Positions 35,889-47,500 of a stretch of 64,000 nucleotides of DNA are shown here, one piece after another; position 1 is the first letter of the stretch, and each line of letters begins with the position of its first letter. The notes beneath the pieces are model-generated. The model was not told where the DNA came from. It did not search any database and saw nothing but the letters and a program-made list of their open reading frames with translations. Position numbers and translations under genes: made by a program. The stretch comes from Lathyrus oleraceus (taxonomy: Eukaryota; Streptophyta; Magnoliopsida; Fabales; Fabaceae): NCBI RefSeq assembly GCF_024323335.1, contig NC_066581.1, forward strand, positions 432,716,136 to 432,780,135. The letters run 5' to 3'.

Positions 35889-38800
35889 TCTTCAAGAAGA
35901 GTGACTTGAACAATCTCTTCAGAAGACCAATTGTTGATGACTTCACCCGGGATCCTCGGACGCACCCAGTTGTCGATGTCGCAGTCACTATCCCCATCTT
36001 CTTCGTTGACTGCAGAGACTTGACCATACTGAATGATGCCAGCACTGGAGAAAGTGATCGGCCCCTGAAGTGTTGAAGTTGTAGAAGTCAGAGCTGGCTG
36101 GTATCCAATCCCGAACTTATCTTCCTTAACTGGTAATTCCAACAGACGTCCCCAACCGGGAGCAACACCTGAATCCACCACGGCCTGTGCCTGCTTAAAG
36201 GATGAGATAGAGGCACCCGCTTTAACCTCTTCCACCGGAGCTGCATCCTTGATTTGAACTGACTCAAAAGCCTGACATAGAGTCTCATGAATTTCACCTC
36301 CTACTTCTACATACTTGAATGTAGACAGGTTACTGACCAGGATGTCCTCCTCACCACAGACGGTGATAATTCGTCCGTTGACCGGAAACTTAACCTTCTG
36401 ATGTAGAGTTGAAGAGACTGCCCCAGCATTATGGATCCAAGGCCGACCCAGCAGGCAACTGTAGGAAGGACTGATATCCATCACGTAGAAGACAGTGTTG
36501 AAGGTTTGTGATCCAATCAGAATTGGCAATTCCACCTCTCCAAACACCGATCTCTTAGAACCATCGAAGGCTCTCACCATAAGATCTGAAGGTTTCAAGA
36601 CCAAACCCTCTACTTCTAACCTCGACAGGGCCCTCTTGGGTAGCACATTGAGAGAGGAACCTGTATCCACCAGAACATGAGATAACATGGTGTCTCTGCA
36701 TTCCAATGAGATGTGCAGAGCCTTGTTATGATTGCGTCCAGCTGGTGTTAAGTCAGCATCAGTAAAACCTAACTCGTTGCTTGTATGCACATTGGCGACG
36801 ATCCCTTCTAGTTGGTTCACTGAGATCTCCTGAGGTACATATGCAGCATTAAGAACCTTCAGAAGTGCCTCCCTGTGTGCCTCCGAACACAATAGGAGTG
36901 AGAGAATGGATATCTTGGACGGAGTCTGAATCAACTGATCGACTACCTTGTAATCGCTTTTCTTTATGATTCTTAGAAACTCGTCCACGTCCTTTGCAAA
37001 AGTGGGCTCAGAACCATCTTGGGGTGCAGAGGTACCCTCATTCACGACTTGCTTGCCTTTGGTTTTCGCCACAGCATCAGCATTATCAGCTTGGGTAACC
37101 GGTGGTGAGAGCAATCTACCACTCCTGGTGAATCGCCAGATTCCACCAACATTATCTACTGCGGGACCTTCAAGTTCAGGCTTCTGACCCTCTTCTACTT
37201 TTAGTGGCCGTTCCACCTTATGATCGTGCGTATACACGCTCCCCCCATAATGCCACGGAATGGCCCTTTCACTGGTGAAGGGTAAAGGACCAGGGGTTGT
37301 GATGGTCATAGTAGGTCGTCGCACTGGTGGCGCGGGTTGCGCTTCTGGCACACTGATCTGATTAGTTGGATAGAAAATAGTTATAGTTGCAATGTCACAG
37401 TCGTACTCAGAAACCTCATTTGTTGGAGCATGAACATCCGAAACATCGGAATCAAGTTCAAATACAAAAGAGTCAACCGTATTGGAAAGAGTAAATACAT
37501 CATCATGGACTGCAGAATCAGCAGGAACAACATCTAGGAACTCTTCAGTAGCACCTTCAAACCCTTCTTCCTCAACCCCTTCCATAAACTCTCGGACAGA
37601 CAAATCTTCAACCTGGAGGATACCCTTGTCGAGCAAGGCCTGGATACCTTGCTGTAGTTTCAAACAACCCTTCTCCTGTGCAGCACAATCCAAACAAACT
37701 TTCCCACAACCGGGGAAAACATCGGCCTTCAGCAAGCATCCTTTGATATCCGACACCGGAGTCTTCAACTTCAACACATCCTTAATGAACTTGGCTTCTC
37801 CCTCAACCATGTTAACATTCGCACCACCATGCTGGGGCATGGGATTGTTAACGACATTCGGAGCCGGTGCAAGGTCGATGGCCTTTGAATCTATGAGGTC
37901 TTGAACTACGTGCTTAAAAGCTTTGCAGTTCTCAATGTTGTGGCCAGGTGCCCCAGAGTGGAAACTACACCTAGCGTTGGCGTCGTAACCCACCGGAAGT
38001 CTACCAACAGGAGGAGCCAGAGTGCGTAATTGCACAAGCTGTAGTTGTTGAAGACTAGAAAGCAACTGGGCGTACGACATTGGAATGGTGTCGAAACGCC
38101 GATCCATCATCCTTTGTCTCTGTTGATAAGCGGGTCTGTTACCCGGTTGTTGCTGCTGTTGATACTGAGCTGGTTGACGCTGCGGTGGTTGTTGTTGTAG
38201 TGGTGCTGCAGCTGGAATGGTCACCGCCGCAACATACGGTTGTTGATGATAATTCTGAAAATTATTCCTTCTAACACCTCTGTTCTGATAGGAAGCCAAA
38301 GAATTCACTCCCCCCTCTCTTTGCTTATGCCCTCCAACGAACGACTTTTTTACCCCTGACGAAGATCCTCCTCCACTTTGGATCTTGCAGGTCTTCAGGT
38401 AATTCTCCACCCTCTCTCCGGTAGAGACCACATCAGCAAAGTTGGAAGCATTGCACCCCACCAGACGCTCCAGATAAGGTCCAGGCAACGTATTCATGAA
38501 CATGTTGGCCATTTCTTTCTCCAACATAGGGGGCTGAACACGGGAAGCTGTCTCCCTCCAGCGTTGAGCGTATTCCCTGAAGCACTCATTGCTTTTAAGA
38601 GACAGATTCTGAAGTTGAGTTCTGTCCGGAGCCATGTCTGCATTATACTGATACTGCTTCACGAAGGCCTCCGCCAAATCCCTCCAGCAACGGATGTGGG
38701 CTCTGTCCAGTCTCATATACCATTCCAAGGATGCCCCAGCTAGGCCGTCCTGGAAGAAGTACATAAGTAGCTTCTCGTCATCAGAGTATGCAACCATTTT

Positions 38801-39277
38801 ACGGAAATAGGCTTGCACGTGAGTCTTGGGGCAAGAGTTGCCCTTGTACTTGTCAAAGACCGGGACTTTGAATTTCGGTGGCACTCTCACACCTGGGACC
38901 AGCCCTAAGTCAGCAACGTCTACTCCCAAAGGATTCTGTCCTTCCACTGCCTTCAACCTCTCTTCCAATCTCCTGAACATGGGGTCTACGCCATGACCCA
39001 TGCCAAAGTCTTCCTGAAGTGGGGGAAACTGATCGTCCTGATCATCATGAACGGTATGTTGACCGGGGTTGGCATGCGGGATCGGGATAGTCCCCGGTCC
39101 ACTGGGTCCGTTAACCTCTCCAGCTGGAGGTTCAGTCACTGTCTCTGGTTGAGCAGGGGGATTCCCCTGTATTATCTGCCTGAGCTCTTGTTGTCCCTGA
39201 GCCACCCCTTCAACCACATCCATGAATTGGGTCATGCGGGCCCTCATCTCAGCGAGCTCTGCTTGTACACCTTCCAT
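35889..39277 (-). CDS. Element C gag-pro polyprotein
   Basis: Open frame of 1,130 codons ending at 35885. It starts MEGVQAELAEMRARMTQFMD, a coiled-coil-like N-terminus. The capsid domain is at about 130-260 (KFKVPVFDKYKGN, FFQDGLAGASLEWYMRLDRA). A Q/P-rich stretch (about 340-390) follows, then a zinc-knuckle variant with the spacing C-x2-H-x5-H-x4-C near 434 (CSFHSGAPGHNIENC) and a cysteine cluster (FPGCGKVCLDC). The aspartic protease active site VDTGSSLNVLP is near 868. Homologous landmarks are present in A (broken) and B (capsid deleted). It forms the particle and cleaves the polyprotein. No internal disruption was seen. Confidence 0.95.
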
Positions 39278-39670
39278 TGCTCTCTGTTGATTCCTCCGGG
39301 TACCGTATCGGTGAATGCCTGAGTCAGCTATCCTGCTAATGGAACACCAAACAATATGAGAACACCGCAGCGGTACCTGTTATGCAAGATATGACAATGA
39401 ATATGTAAATGCAATGACATGTTTATCAATTCCAAAAGGTATTCTACCCCCTTGATTCCAGTCTCACATCAGGTGGGTAGTGCAAGAAGGCCGAGTCATG
39501 GATAAACTTCTGAGATCAAGATGTAATAAAGGGAAACCATCATACAAATGAGTTCAAGGAAAGGGCCTTAGCCAAAAATACATCAAAGGAGGATCTCCAC
39601 AACAAGCCTGTGGATCATCACTACATAACACCAAAGCAGTAAGTAAAGAGAGGAACAAACAAATCAGAAG
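39278..39670 (-). other. Element C spacer between ORF1 and gag
   Basis: About 390 bases of non-coding sequence between the ORF1 stop and the gag start. Nothing else was recognised. How gag is translated downstream of ORF1 (a separate RNA, reinitiation or an internal entry) is not evident. Confidence 0.6.
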
Positions 39671-41521
39671 TCAGCCTCCTGTATACAACCCATAAGGACC
39701 GTTCCTCACTTCATCCAGTAACGCCACCGTGTCAGGATGATCTGGAGATTCTGTCAAACGCCGGATAAGCAGATTCCTCTTGCGAATGTTCCTATCCAGT
39801 TCGTTGATGTGTTCTTTGTAGTAATTCCCATCATCTTCTCCAAATACCTCTTCAAGTCTGGATTTCTTCAAACTTGCCAGCGTCTTGAGTTCTTCGATAT
39901 ATCCTTGAGCCTCATTGAGTTGATCTGTGATATAACCATTAGTTGATCGGGTACACAGCAGCTCATGGTTCTTCCCCTTCAGCAAAGTCTTCAATTTCTC
40001 TATCTGACCAGTCAGTTCAGCCACCGTCTCTTCCTCCTTTGTCTTCCGAGAAGTTGAAAATGCATCCCATCGCTCTTGCCACCCAGCTAATTTACCACGA
40101 GCATCCATTAACTGCTGCTTGACTCGCCTCAACTCAGAACTGGATGATCTCAAGGCTTCGTCTGTCTTCCTGAAGAAATTCACCTCCACAGCAAATTTCC
40201 TTTCAGCTTCCTCTTGCAATTTGACGGCTTCCTCCTTCTGATATTCTGACTCATGGAATCGATGCATACAGTCTTGCAATTTCTCCCTTAACTCCGAGTT
40301 CTCGATTTGAAGTCCTTCCGTGGTGTTCTTCAACTTGTCGTACTCCTCTCGGCTCACCGTTGCTGACTGCTCAAGAGTAGGTGGATACAAAGGTTCTTCA
40401 ATAGGAAACGGTAGACCAAACTCTTCGATTCTTCCTTGAAGCCATTCTCCATACTGAGGGTAAGCTCTACAATCTCCTTTCCCAAGAAAAATTCTTCCTT
40501 TCTTGATCACCTTGAGCCAGGCCTCAGCTGCCTTACGGGATACCGTCAAATCAGGCGAAGAATGGAAAAACAGAGACTCTTCCACATCCTTTTCCACCGG
40601 CGGAGTTCTTAAGGCATATCCAAACTGTCTAACTGCAAGAGAAGGATTATAGTTGATTCCTCCTTTTCTTCCTACCAACGGAACATTCGGGAAGTTCCCA
40701 CAACTGTGAATAATATCTGCCCGAAGCAAACTCCGGTCAGACCACCAAGAAATATCTTCAGCTCTCAACCCCATCAATCTCTTTGACCAACTCAACGAGT
40801 CCTTGACATCAATGAATGCTCCTGACTTGGGTAGGTGAGAACTGAACCACTTATAGAACAAAGGCGCACAACAATTCAACAATCCTCCTTTTCTATTCTT
40901 ATTCCTGTGGTGCACTGAATGAAAGAAATCTCCCAGCAAGGTCGGCACTGGATTTCCCAACACGAAGAGGCGTACGGCATCTACGTCTATAAATTTGGCG
41001 ACATTAGGGAACAAGACAATCCCATACACACAAAGAGCCAACACAGCATTGAAACCCTTCTGGTCACCATCTTCAAGCTTCTTCTTTGCTTCTCCCAATA
41101 AGAAACTCAGATGAAAACCGTTAACTTCTCCCTTCTGACACATATTAGCCTTCAAAACTGATTCCCTCAAATATGTGGTTGAAGCAACCATGCTGAGATC
41201 GGGCAGACACTCCGAGCTGTAGAATAGCAACCGTGACTTGATGGGAATTCTGAGAAAACTGGCAATCTCCTCCAAAGTAGGGACCAAAACATAATCCGGG
41301 AATGTGAAGCACCTCAATGGAGGGTCATAGAACTGCAGTAGTGTGAAGAGAGCATCATGTTGATCTTTGGAAAGGACCGCGACGAAACTTAGAATTAAAC
41401 CGTAATCCTCTCGGAATCCTTCTAGAGAACCAGGATCCATTAACTTCATCAGTTGTTGGATGGGCTCCAAACAGACCACCGGAAACTTGTAGGCGACGAG
41501 TCTCTTTCTGCCAATATCCAT
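39671..41521 (-). CDS. Element C ORF1 protein (Ogre-specific, plant-mobile-domain-like)
   Basis: I chose the start at 41521 (MDIGRKRLVAYKFPV) because A and B begin their ORF1 at the equivalent point; the frame is open to an ATG at 41557. Conserved blocks: LLQFYDPPLRCFTFPDYVLV (about residues 61-80 from this start), TLEEIASFLRIPI, LLGDFFHSVH, APLFYKWFSSHLPKSGAF, CGNFPNVPLVGRKGGINYNP. The C-terminal ~200 residues are charged and coiled-coil-like, ending at 39671. The N-terminal half resembles the plant mobile domain also found in host proteins. The function is unknown. The open frame in this young copy and its recurrence in A and B argue it is needed. Confidence 0.92.
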   Translation of the reverse strand: MDIGRKRLVAYKFPVVCLEPIQQLMKLMDPGSLEGFREDYGLILSFVAVLSKDQHDALFTLLQFYDPPLRCFTFPDYVLVPTLEEIASFLRIPIKSRLLFYSSECLPDLSMVASTTYLRESVLKANMCQKGEVNGFHLSFLLGEAKKKLEDGDQKGFNAVLALCVYGIVLFPNVAKFIDVDAVRLFVLGNPVPTLLGDFFHSVHHRNKNRKGGLLNCCAPLFYKWFSSHLPKSGAFIDVKDSLSWSKRLMGLRAEDISWWSDRSLLRADIIHSCGNFPNVPLVGRKGGINYNPSLAVRQFGYALRTPPVEKDVEESLFFHSSPDLTVSRKAAEAWLKVIKKGRIFLGKGDCRAYPQYGEWLQGRIEEFGLPFPIEEPLYPPTLEQSATVSREEYDKLKNTTEGLQIENSELREKLQDCMHRFHESEYQKEEAVKLQEEAERKFAVEVNFFRKTDEALRSSSSELRRVKQQLMDARGKLAGWQERWDAFSTSRKTKEEETVAELTGQIEKLKTLLKGKNHELLCTRSTNGYITDQLNEAQGYIEELKTLASLKKSRLEEVFGEDDGNYYKEHINELDRNIRKRNLLIRRLTESPDHPDTVALLDEVRNGPYGLYTGG

Positions 41522-41557
41522 CTTAAGAGAACCAGGAAAAACCCCGACCGGAATCAA

Positions 41558-42421
41558 GAAGAAGATGTAAACCCCCTAGAAATGGATAAACATGTGTTAA
41601 ATGATATGAATGCAAATGATGTGATGATGTGAATGCAATGCAGCGGCGTGTCAATCAGGATTGCTGTATCTGCTTGAACATTTGTCAGGTTGCACTGTCT
41701 GAAGAGAAAACCACTGAGGAATATAATACGAGATCAAAGCACTGCTCCAGAAAACCGGGTTGGTTGGAGGTTAAGGTTTCCTGAATTTAGCCCGCCCCTC
41801 ACTGGTAGGTTCTAAGAACAGAAGTTCGTCAACTTCAGCCCTTCAGTCGCGAATAATACGTTTACCATTGAAGGTTTGGCATTATTACGGAATAAAAGAC
41901 CTCCACTGACTCCCCTCAACAGGACATCCTAAAGCAAGTTCCCAGTCTCGGGGTCCTCGGATTGATCAGCGATAATGCGCCCACCAGAGCTAACATAATC
42001 ACGTCTCGGAGGAGAGGCCTCGACTGAGTTCTCGGGAAATGGTCACCAGAGTCGACAATTTCTAGGGGAATATTATGTCGTTACGGAACATCCGTAGGAC
42101 ATAGTATATCCAAGAGAAACCTCGTCTGGGTGTGGTTCTTCACGAACGACTTAACGCAGCAACATGCCACGCAAGCCTCATGAACATCCACTCTAAAACC
42201 TGTGTGTACACTCAAGCCTGGGTAATGGGCTTATCTCTCGTAGAACATCCCATCCCAACAAACAAACAAACAGCAGCAGATACAGCAAACATATGTACAT
42301 GAATGCAATTAGGCAAATAAGTAACTGCACAAAAGAATGAACACTCAATAAACAAGAAAACACACAAGCTAGGAAGGACTCGCTTAGGGAAGATGGACCA
42401 GCAAGAGGTCAACTTCTAAAG
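41558..42421 (-). other. Element C 5' leader
   Basis: Non-coding leader between the primer site and ORF1. Only short chance frames are present. I see no repeat array comparable to those in the 3' UTR. Confidence 0.75.
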
Positions 42422-42439
42422 TCCCCAGCAGAGTCGCCA
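42422..42439 (-). other. Element C primer-binding site (perfect tRNA-Arg type)
   Basis: The minus strand reads TGGCGACTCTGCTGGGGA, the canonical Ogre site, two bases after the LTR end. Confidence 0.97.
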
Positions 42440-42500
42440 GCTGTCGCAACCTGAAAAATACAGTGTGCGAAAAAAACAACCGGCGAAAGAAAATGACAGA

Positions 42501-42510
42501 AGAGTCGCCA
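42501..42510 (-). other. PBS-like decamer in U5 of element C
   Basis: The minus strand reads TGGCGACTCT, identical to the first ten bases of the primer site that starts about 60 bases downstream. It is duplicated in the 3' LTR at 28213-28222. Confidence 0.75.
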
Positions 42511-44018
42511 CCGTGCGTTATTCATCCCAAAGGAGGGAAAGGAAACGCTCGAAGTAAACCTGAAAATAGGAAAGAAAAAGACAAGGTCTCGCAACCAAAT
42601 CTTGGGTTCGGGAGTCGGTTATGCGAAGGGAAGGTATTAGCACCCCTACGCATCCGTAGTACTCTACGGGATCCACTTTTGTAGTTCTTGTCTAAAGGGT
42701 GTGAGTTTATCTTGTGCTGTTTACTAAAAGGTTAAGAGAAATGACTCGCGCGGATGTCGCATCCACTGCATACGTATCTCATCTGAATATGAGAATCAGA
42801 GTCTTCGTAGCTCGGCTGACCTATGGGTTGGGGGTAATTGTGCTCGCTAAGACATCGCGTCTTATGCCTACGTATCTCATCTGGAATGAGAATCAGAGCA
42901 AGCCGTAGTTCGACTAACTACGGGGTTATGGATTATGTTACGGGGTGAACAACGTTACTACGCAATCTACCGGATGCTCGACCTTTGGAGACTTACTCGC
43001 CTGTAGTAGAAGGAGTAAACGTGTTGCTTTGGGTTTTAGGTTTTGTTTGCGTTGTAGGAACGCGCATGCAAAGAGGAAGTCCTAGGCGGAGGAACAGTGC
43101 TACCTAAATTGGCATTGCAAACGGGAGACTATGCGAAGCCTCGCATCCTATGGGGAAACAATCACATCACACAAAACATATATCTTGAAATAGAAAAAAT
43201 GCCACCAAGGGGCTCAAACATTGCCTCCTATCGAGGTCTTCCAGCTAAGAAACAGTAGAAATAAAAGGGAAGAAGTAAAATACCACACGGATCAAGATCC
43301 GAAGTTACAGCAATTAAAGGATAAGCGACCCTGAGATTCTCCCAAGCTGATGCCATCAAAGAAAACCAATCAGTACGGGAAATCGGAATAAACCTCCGGA
43401 GGGTATCCCTGCGAGAATATGTGAGCCCTCACAAAAACTCAACAAAAGGGGTTAGGCAAGCAGGATGAAAACAAAAGATAACAAGGCCATGGCAACACAA
43501 AGAACAGGTTAGAACAAAACGGAATAAAAGCAGATACTGTCACATTCGCGACTGCTTCGCCTAGCGAAAGCCTAGCGAAGCTTCGCTGCGTGCTCGCCTA
43601 GCGAAGCGGCTAGCGAGCACCTGCGGGATTTGGATTTTCCATTGGTACCTGCACGATGTTAAAGATTCCAGATCCTATGGCATTCACCTCATAAACGAAA
43701 TTGTTAAACAGTCAAGGCATAAATCACATATTCATACACAAATATAACCCTGTGGGCCAAGCCTGAGGTTACCTCATATATTCAGTATTCAACCCGAGGC
43801 ATAGAGTAATAGGAACAGAGGCATACCTGATGAGAGACCTGTTAAAATTGGAAGGCAAGGCCGGATTGGCGAAGTAACGTTTAGGGTTTGCGTGAGGCGG
43901 AATGAACTTCTCAGGGCTGCCCGAAGGTTGCTGCAGAGTAGTTCCTAGGTTTGAAACTCCACGTGAACTCCACGTCTATTTCTCAGGGAATTTCCAAGTG
44001 TCTGAAACCCTACTGAAA

Positions 44019-44033
44019 CTCTTATATTTATAG
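44019..44033 (-). promoter_or_regulatory. Candidate TATA box of element C's 5' LTR
   Basis: The minus strand reads CTATAAATATAAGAG, about 125 bases from the LTR start. The 3' LTR copy is at 29731-29745. This is the likely promoter for the element's RNA, inferred from the motif. Confidence 0.6.
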
Positions 44034-44158
44034 CTGATTTTCGTGGACTTGTGGGCTTGGAATGAGGGAGACCCAAAATTTGTTATATTTTAATTATTTA
44101 TTTAATTTTTCTCTTTTTTTTTTTGGAAAAACTGAAGGGTAAATTTTGGGGTATTACA

Positions 44159-44163
44159 GATAG
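44159..44163. other. Target-site duplication of element C, right copy
   Basis: GATAG, matching 28149-28153. Confidence 0.97.
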
Positions 44164-44575
44164 CTGGAAATTGAATGAAATATTTGTTACTAGGATTGTT
44201 CTTGGAGGTTATTTAGCTCTGATGGCCTTAATATTCTTCTGGGCAATTAAAGAAAATCAATTCTTCCCTGATAAACTTGGAGTTAGGAACCTGAATCATG
44301 ATGAAATGATGGCTGCTTTGTATCTTCAAGTCATTATAGTTATCCAGGCTTTGGTATTGGTGACCCGTTCTCGTGGTTGGTTGTTTCTTGAATGCCCTGG
44401 AGCCCTATTAGTCATTGCTTTCCTCATTGTTCAGCTGATTGCTACATTAATAATAGTATAGGCCAACTGGGGATTTGCAAAGGTACAAGGAATTGGTTGG
44501 GGTTGGGCAGGAGTTATCTGGCTCTACAGTATTGTCTTCTACATTCCACTCGACATGATGAAATTTGCCATGCCA
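44159..44575 (+). pseudogene. Plasma-membrane H+-ATPase fragment, part 2
   Basis: Continues directly from 28153: [83 protein letters not shown] stop at 44459-44461 replaces the tyrosine usually found there. The frame then goes on with [20 protein letters not shown] and ends about MMKFAM. These are the last membrane spans; the regulatory C-terminus is missing. It is better preserved than the 5' LTR copy. No intron is seen within parts 1 and 2, so a spliced-RNA origin is possible. Confidence 0.92.
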
Positions 44576-47500
44576 TACCAACAGCTGCAGTGTAACCATC
44601 TTCCAAGGATTGTGTTCCAAATGAGTTAGAATTAACTGAAAGTTTTTTTAAAATAATGTATGATGGCATGTCTGCACCGAATTTAACGTGACAGCGGTAA
44701 GCAACCTTATGCAGTAGGGTCGGTAATGCTTCGAACACGTCATCAAAACATCCCAAAGAAATAAACAACGCATGTGCAGACTTAACTTTAGATTGACGAT
44801 CAACATCTTTAATTAAACCACTGCAGTTTGTGACAGCACTAATGCCCTCCTCTAGAAGCCCTTCAACATTATTAGGATAGACAGTGGAGAAAGTGTTGAG
44901 TAAAGATGATTGAGCTTGTTCAGTAGATGCCGCAGCTAGTAAACCTTTCACTTTCTCTACAGTAGTGAACTCTTTAAGGACCGCCTTGTAGCATGGTTCA
45001 CAAGTTAAACAGCGACCCAATACAATACAAAACCGGAAGTAAACCTGCAACGCGAAAAGCCACATTACAACCAACATGCCGATTAACACCATTTAACAAA
45101 AATTACTAACACATTTTTCACTTAACTCGAGTTCCCATTTTTAACATAGCTAAACACTCGAGTTTCCACTAACTGATTTTGTCACTAACTAACTTTTTCC
45201 ATATAACTCACTAACAAAATTCCATCTAACTGAGGAGCTAACAGAGTTAACGGTTTAACCACTTTCCTCTCCAAATTCACTAATGGTAACTGTTGCCCTA
45301 ACGGAGCTACCCGAATTGCCCGATTCGGTTAACCATCCCCAACTCTATAAATTCATCTCTCACCCTCATTCATGAGTTTGGTACGTGATTCCTGCAAACT
45401 GATCCCCATCCCTCACTATTCGCTCTATTACCGTAACTGTTAGAGCTTCAACATCAGAAGCTCTAATCAGTTGAGTTTTAATCTCCATCACATCACTCCT
45501 TCGCTCGAACTCACGGTATAATCCCACAGCTCATGAGAAGTTTGAAGAAGAAGAAAAGTGAGAAAGAAAAGAATTATGAGATGAAGAGGAGAAGGATTTG
45601 AGAACTCGGAGTAACGTACCTGGAATTTCGGCGACCTCTGTATCAGTAAGTTCCCTTGTCTTCGCCGTTTTGCCTCATGTTAGCTACCTAGAGGTAGAAG
45701 AGGAATAAGGGAGTCAAATCCCTAACATGTGAAGCTTTGACTCGGAGAGAGTGTAATTTAATTTCAAGTCTCAGGTTTACGGTTCTTGGTCTATAGGCTT
45801 CGATTCAGGTTGTGTAAGGAGAATTGGACCTCTTCATGGAGATTTTCGAAATCAGAGGAGAAAGATGAAGGGATTAGTCTGTTATTTTTAGGCATCTCTA
45901 GTTTCGCCGCTGCCGAAGGCGACCTCCGGCGCGATGGAGAAAACGGAGCTCCGGCGAGTAGAGTTTGAGTTCAAACCTCTGGTTTTTGGATTTACCGCGC
46001 GGGTTTAACCTGTTCCCTTACATCTTGCTGACACGTGGCCCCTTTCCATTGTTTTAGTTTTGCTAATCATAATTAATTCGAAAGCTTGGATTTAGAAACA
46101 GTAGGTTATTAGGAATTATTAGATTTTGATTAGATGATAATTAACTTTGGGTATAAATTTGATTAATTTTAGAATTTGGATTTAATTGAATTTTAGGTTA
46201 ATTAGATGAATCCTTTTAGAAATTAGAAATACCATTAGGATTAAATAATATTAGGATTAGAAGTAATTAGATAATCTCTTGGAGAGTAAAATTGTTTAGA
46301 ATTTAGAATCAATTTCTATTAGAATCTCTAATTAGAATTTTAATTAAATGTTCATAATTGTCAAATGACTGTTTTGCCCTTAATGTAGAAATAGTCCAAC
46401 TTTTGCATGTTCCCATCGTTTAGGCTTTGAGAAAATATTTCAAATAAACATTAACCCTTTAGGTAGTTGTACATCCACTTTCAACTAATTTTTCCCACCG
46501 ATTAAGTTGATCAAAGTACGCTTTGATTGACTAAATCCTTTGAGTGTGCTTAATTCCCAAATCTTAGTCAAGTGATCAAAAGACCCTTGATCACTTGATA
46601 AAGCAAGTCCTTGTGATCAAGATGTTGGATATTGGATCTCCAAGTTCAATCAAGATTCAAAGATCAAGATCGAGAGTTCGAGCTATACAAATCAGTACAA
46701 GACAGGACTACCATTCAAGCACTACAAATGTCAAAATTCAACACTTGTTAATCATGAGCCAAGTTGTGTGCCATGAGTCTTAAGTAACAGAAAAGGAATG
46801 GAACTGGAGTATTCCTACCCGCATTCTGAATATCTTTGGGTGCGGGACGAATGACTTGTTTGCTCATCGTATTCACCTTTATTCATAGGCTTTAGCACAA
46901 CTCGATTCAAGTGGATTAACAAGCCTCTTCATCATTCAAAGACAACCCTTCATCATGGGAAGCTGCGAGGAAATTCAAATTCAACACTCATCGATCACGA
47001 TGCGAATTGCACGTCATGAGCCTTAAGTAGTAGAGAAGGAATGAGACTGGAGTATTCCTACCCCCATTCTGAATATCTTTGGGTGCAGGACGAATGACCT
47101 GTTTGCTCACTGTATTCGCCTATATTCATAGACTTTAGTGAAATTTAAATCGAATAATTGATAAGTCTTTATGCATAGATTAAAGCACAGACATGAAGAT
47201 CAGACTGAAGATGAGACTTCCAACCGTTCAGGATTTCTCTTTCTATCCTTTTGTTCTCCCAGTAAAACTAAAACCATTTTGTAAATAAACTCAAAAACAA
47301 TTAACCCTACGATTAGGATTGTACGATACGCGCCTTAAGCAATGGAGAAGGAATGAGACTTGAGTATTCCTACCCCCATTTTGAATATCTTTGGGTGCAG
47401 GACGAATGACCTAGTTTCTCATTGTATTCACCTCCATTCATAGACTTTAGTACGATCCGAATCATGACTCTCATTTTGGAATAAAAACAAACTCACCTCA

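Larger units (their letters stand above)
28154..44158 (-). mobile_element. Element C: complete, possibly autonomous Tat/Ogre-type retrotransposon
   Basis: 16,005 bp with 1717-bp LTRs at both ends (TG...CA), target duplication GATAG, perfect primer site, polypurine tract, and three open coding units (ORF1, gag-pro, pol) on the minus strand. I found six differences between the LTRs, four of them within nine bases (29314-29322). This indicates a recent insertion. It sits inside the H+-ATPase fragment of element B's 3' LTR. It is the best reference copy in the window and could in principle mobilise B- and D-type partners. Confidence 0.97.
42442..44158 (-). repeat. Element C 5' LTR (1717 bp)
   Basis: Same boundaries and length as 28154-29870. 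I found six differences in all: 29183, 29314, 29319, 29320, 29322 and 29505 against 43471, 43602, 43607, 43608, 43610 and 43793. The conserved U5 module is at 42605-42645. Confidence 0.97.

Noticed and set aside
36088..39322. Plus-strand frames opposite element C's gag-pro (60-140 codons)
   Set aside because: Shadows of an intact 1,130-codon minus-strand gene.
42422..42439. A tRNA gene at the tRNA-like sequence
   Set aside because: Only the 18 bases matching a tRNA 3' end are present, with no cloverleaf; it is the primer-binding site.
27512..44575. A functional H+-ATPase gene
   Set aside because: It lacks the phosphorylation region and the regulatory C-terminus, has a frameshift near 27980 and a stop at 44459, lies inside an LTR and is split by a 16 kb element.
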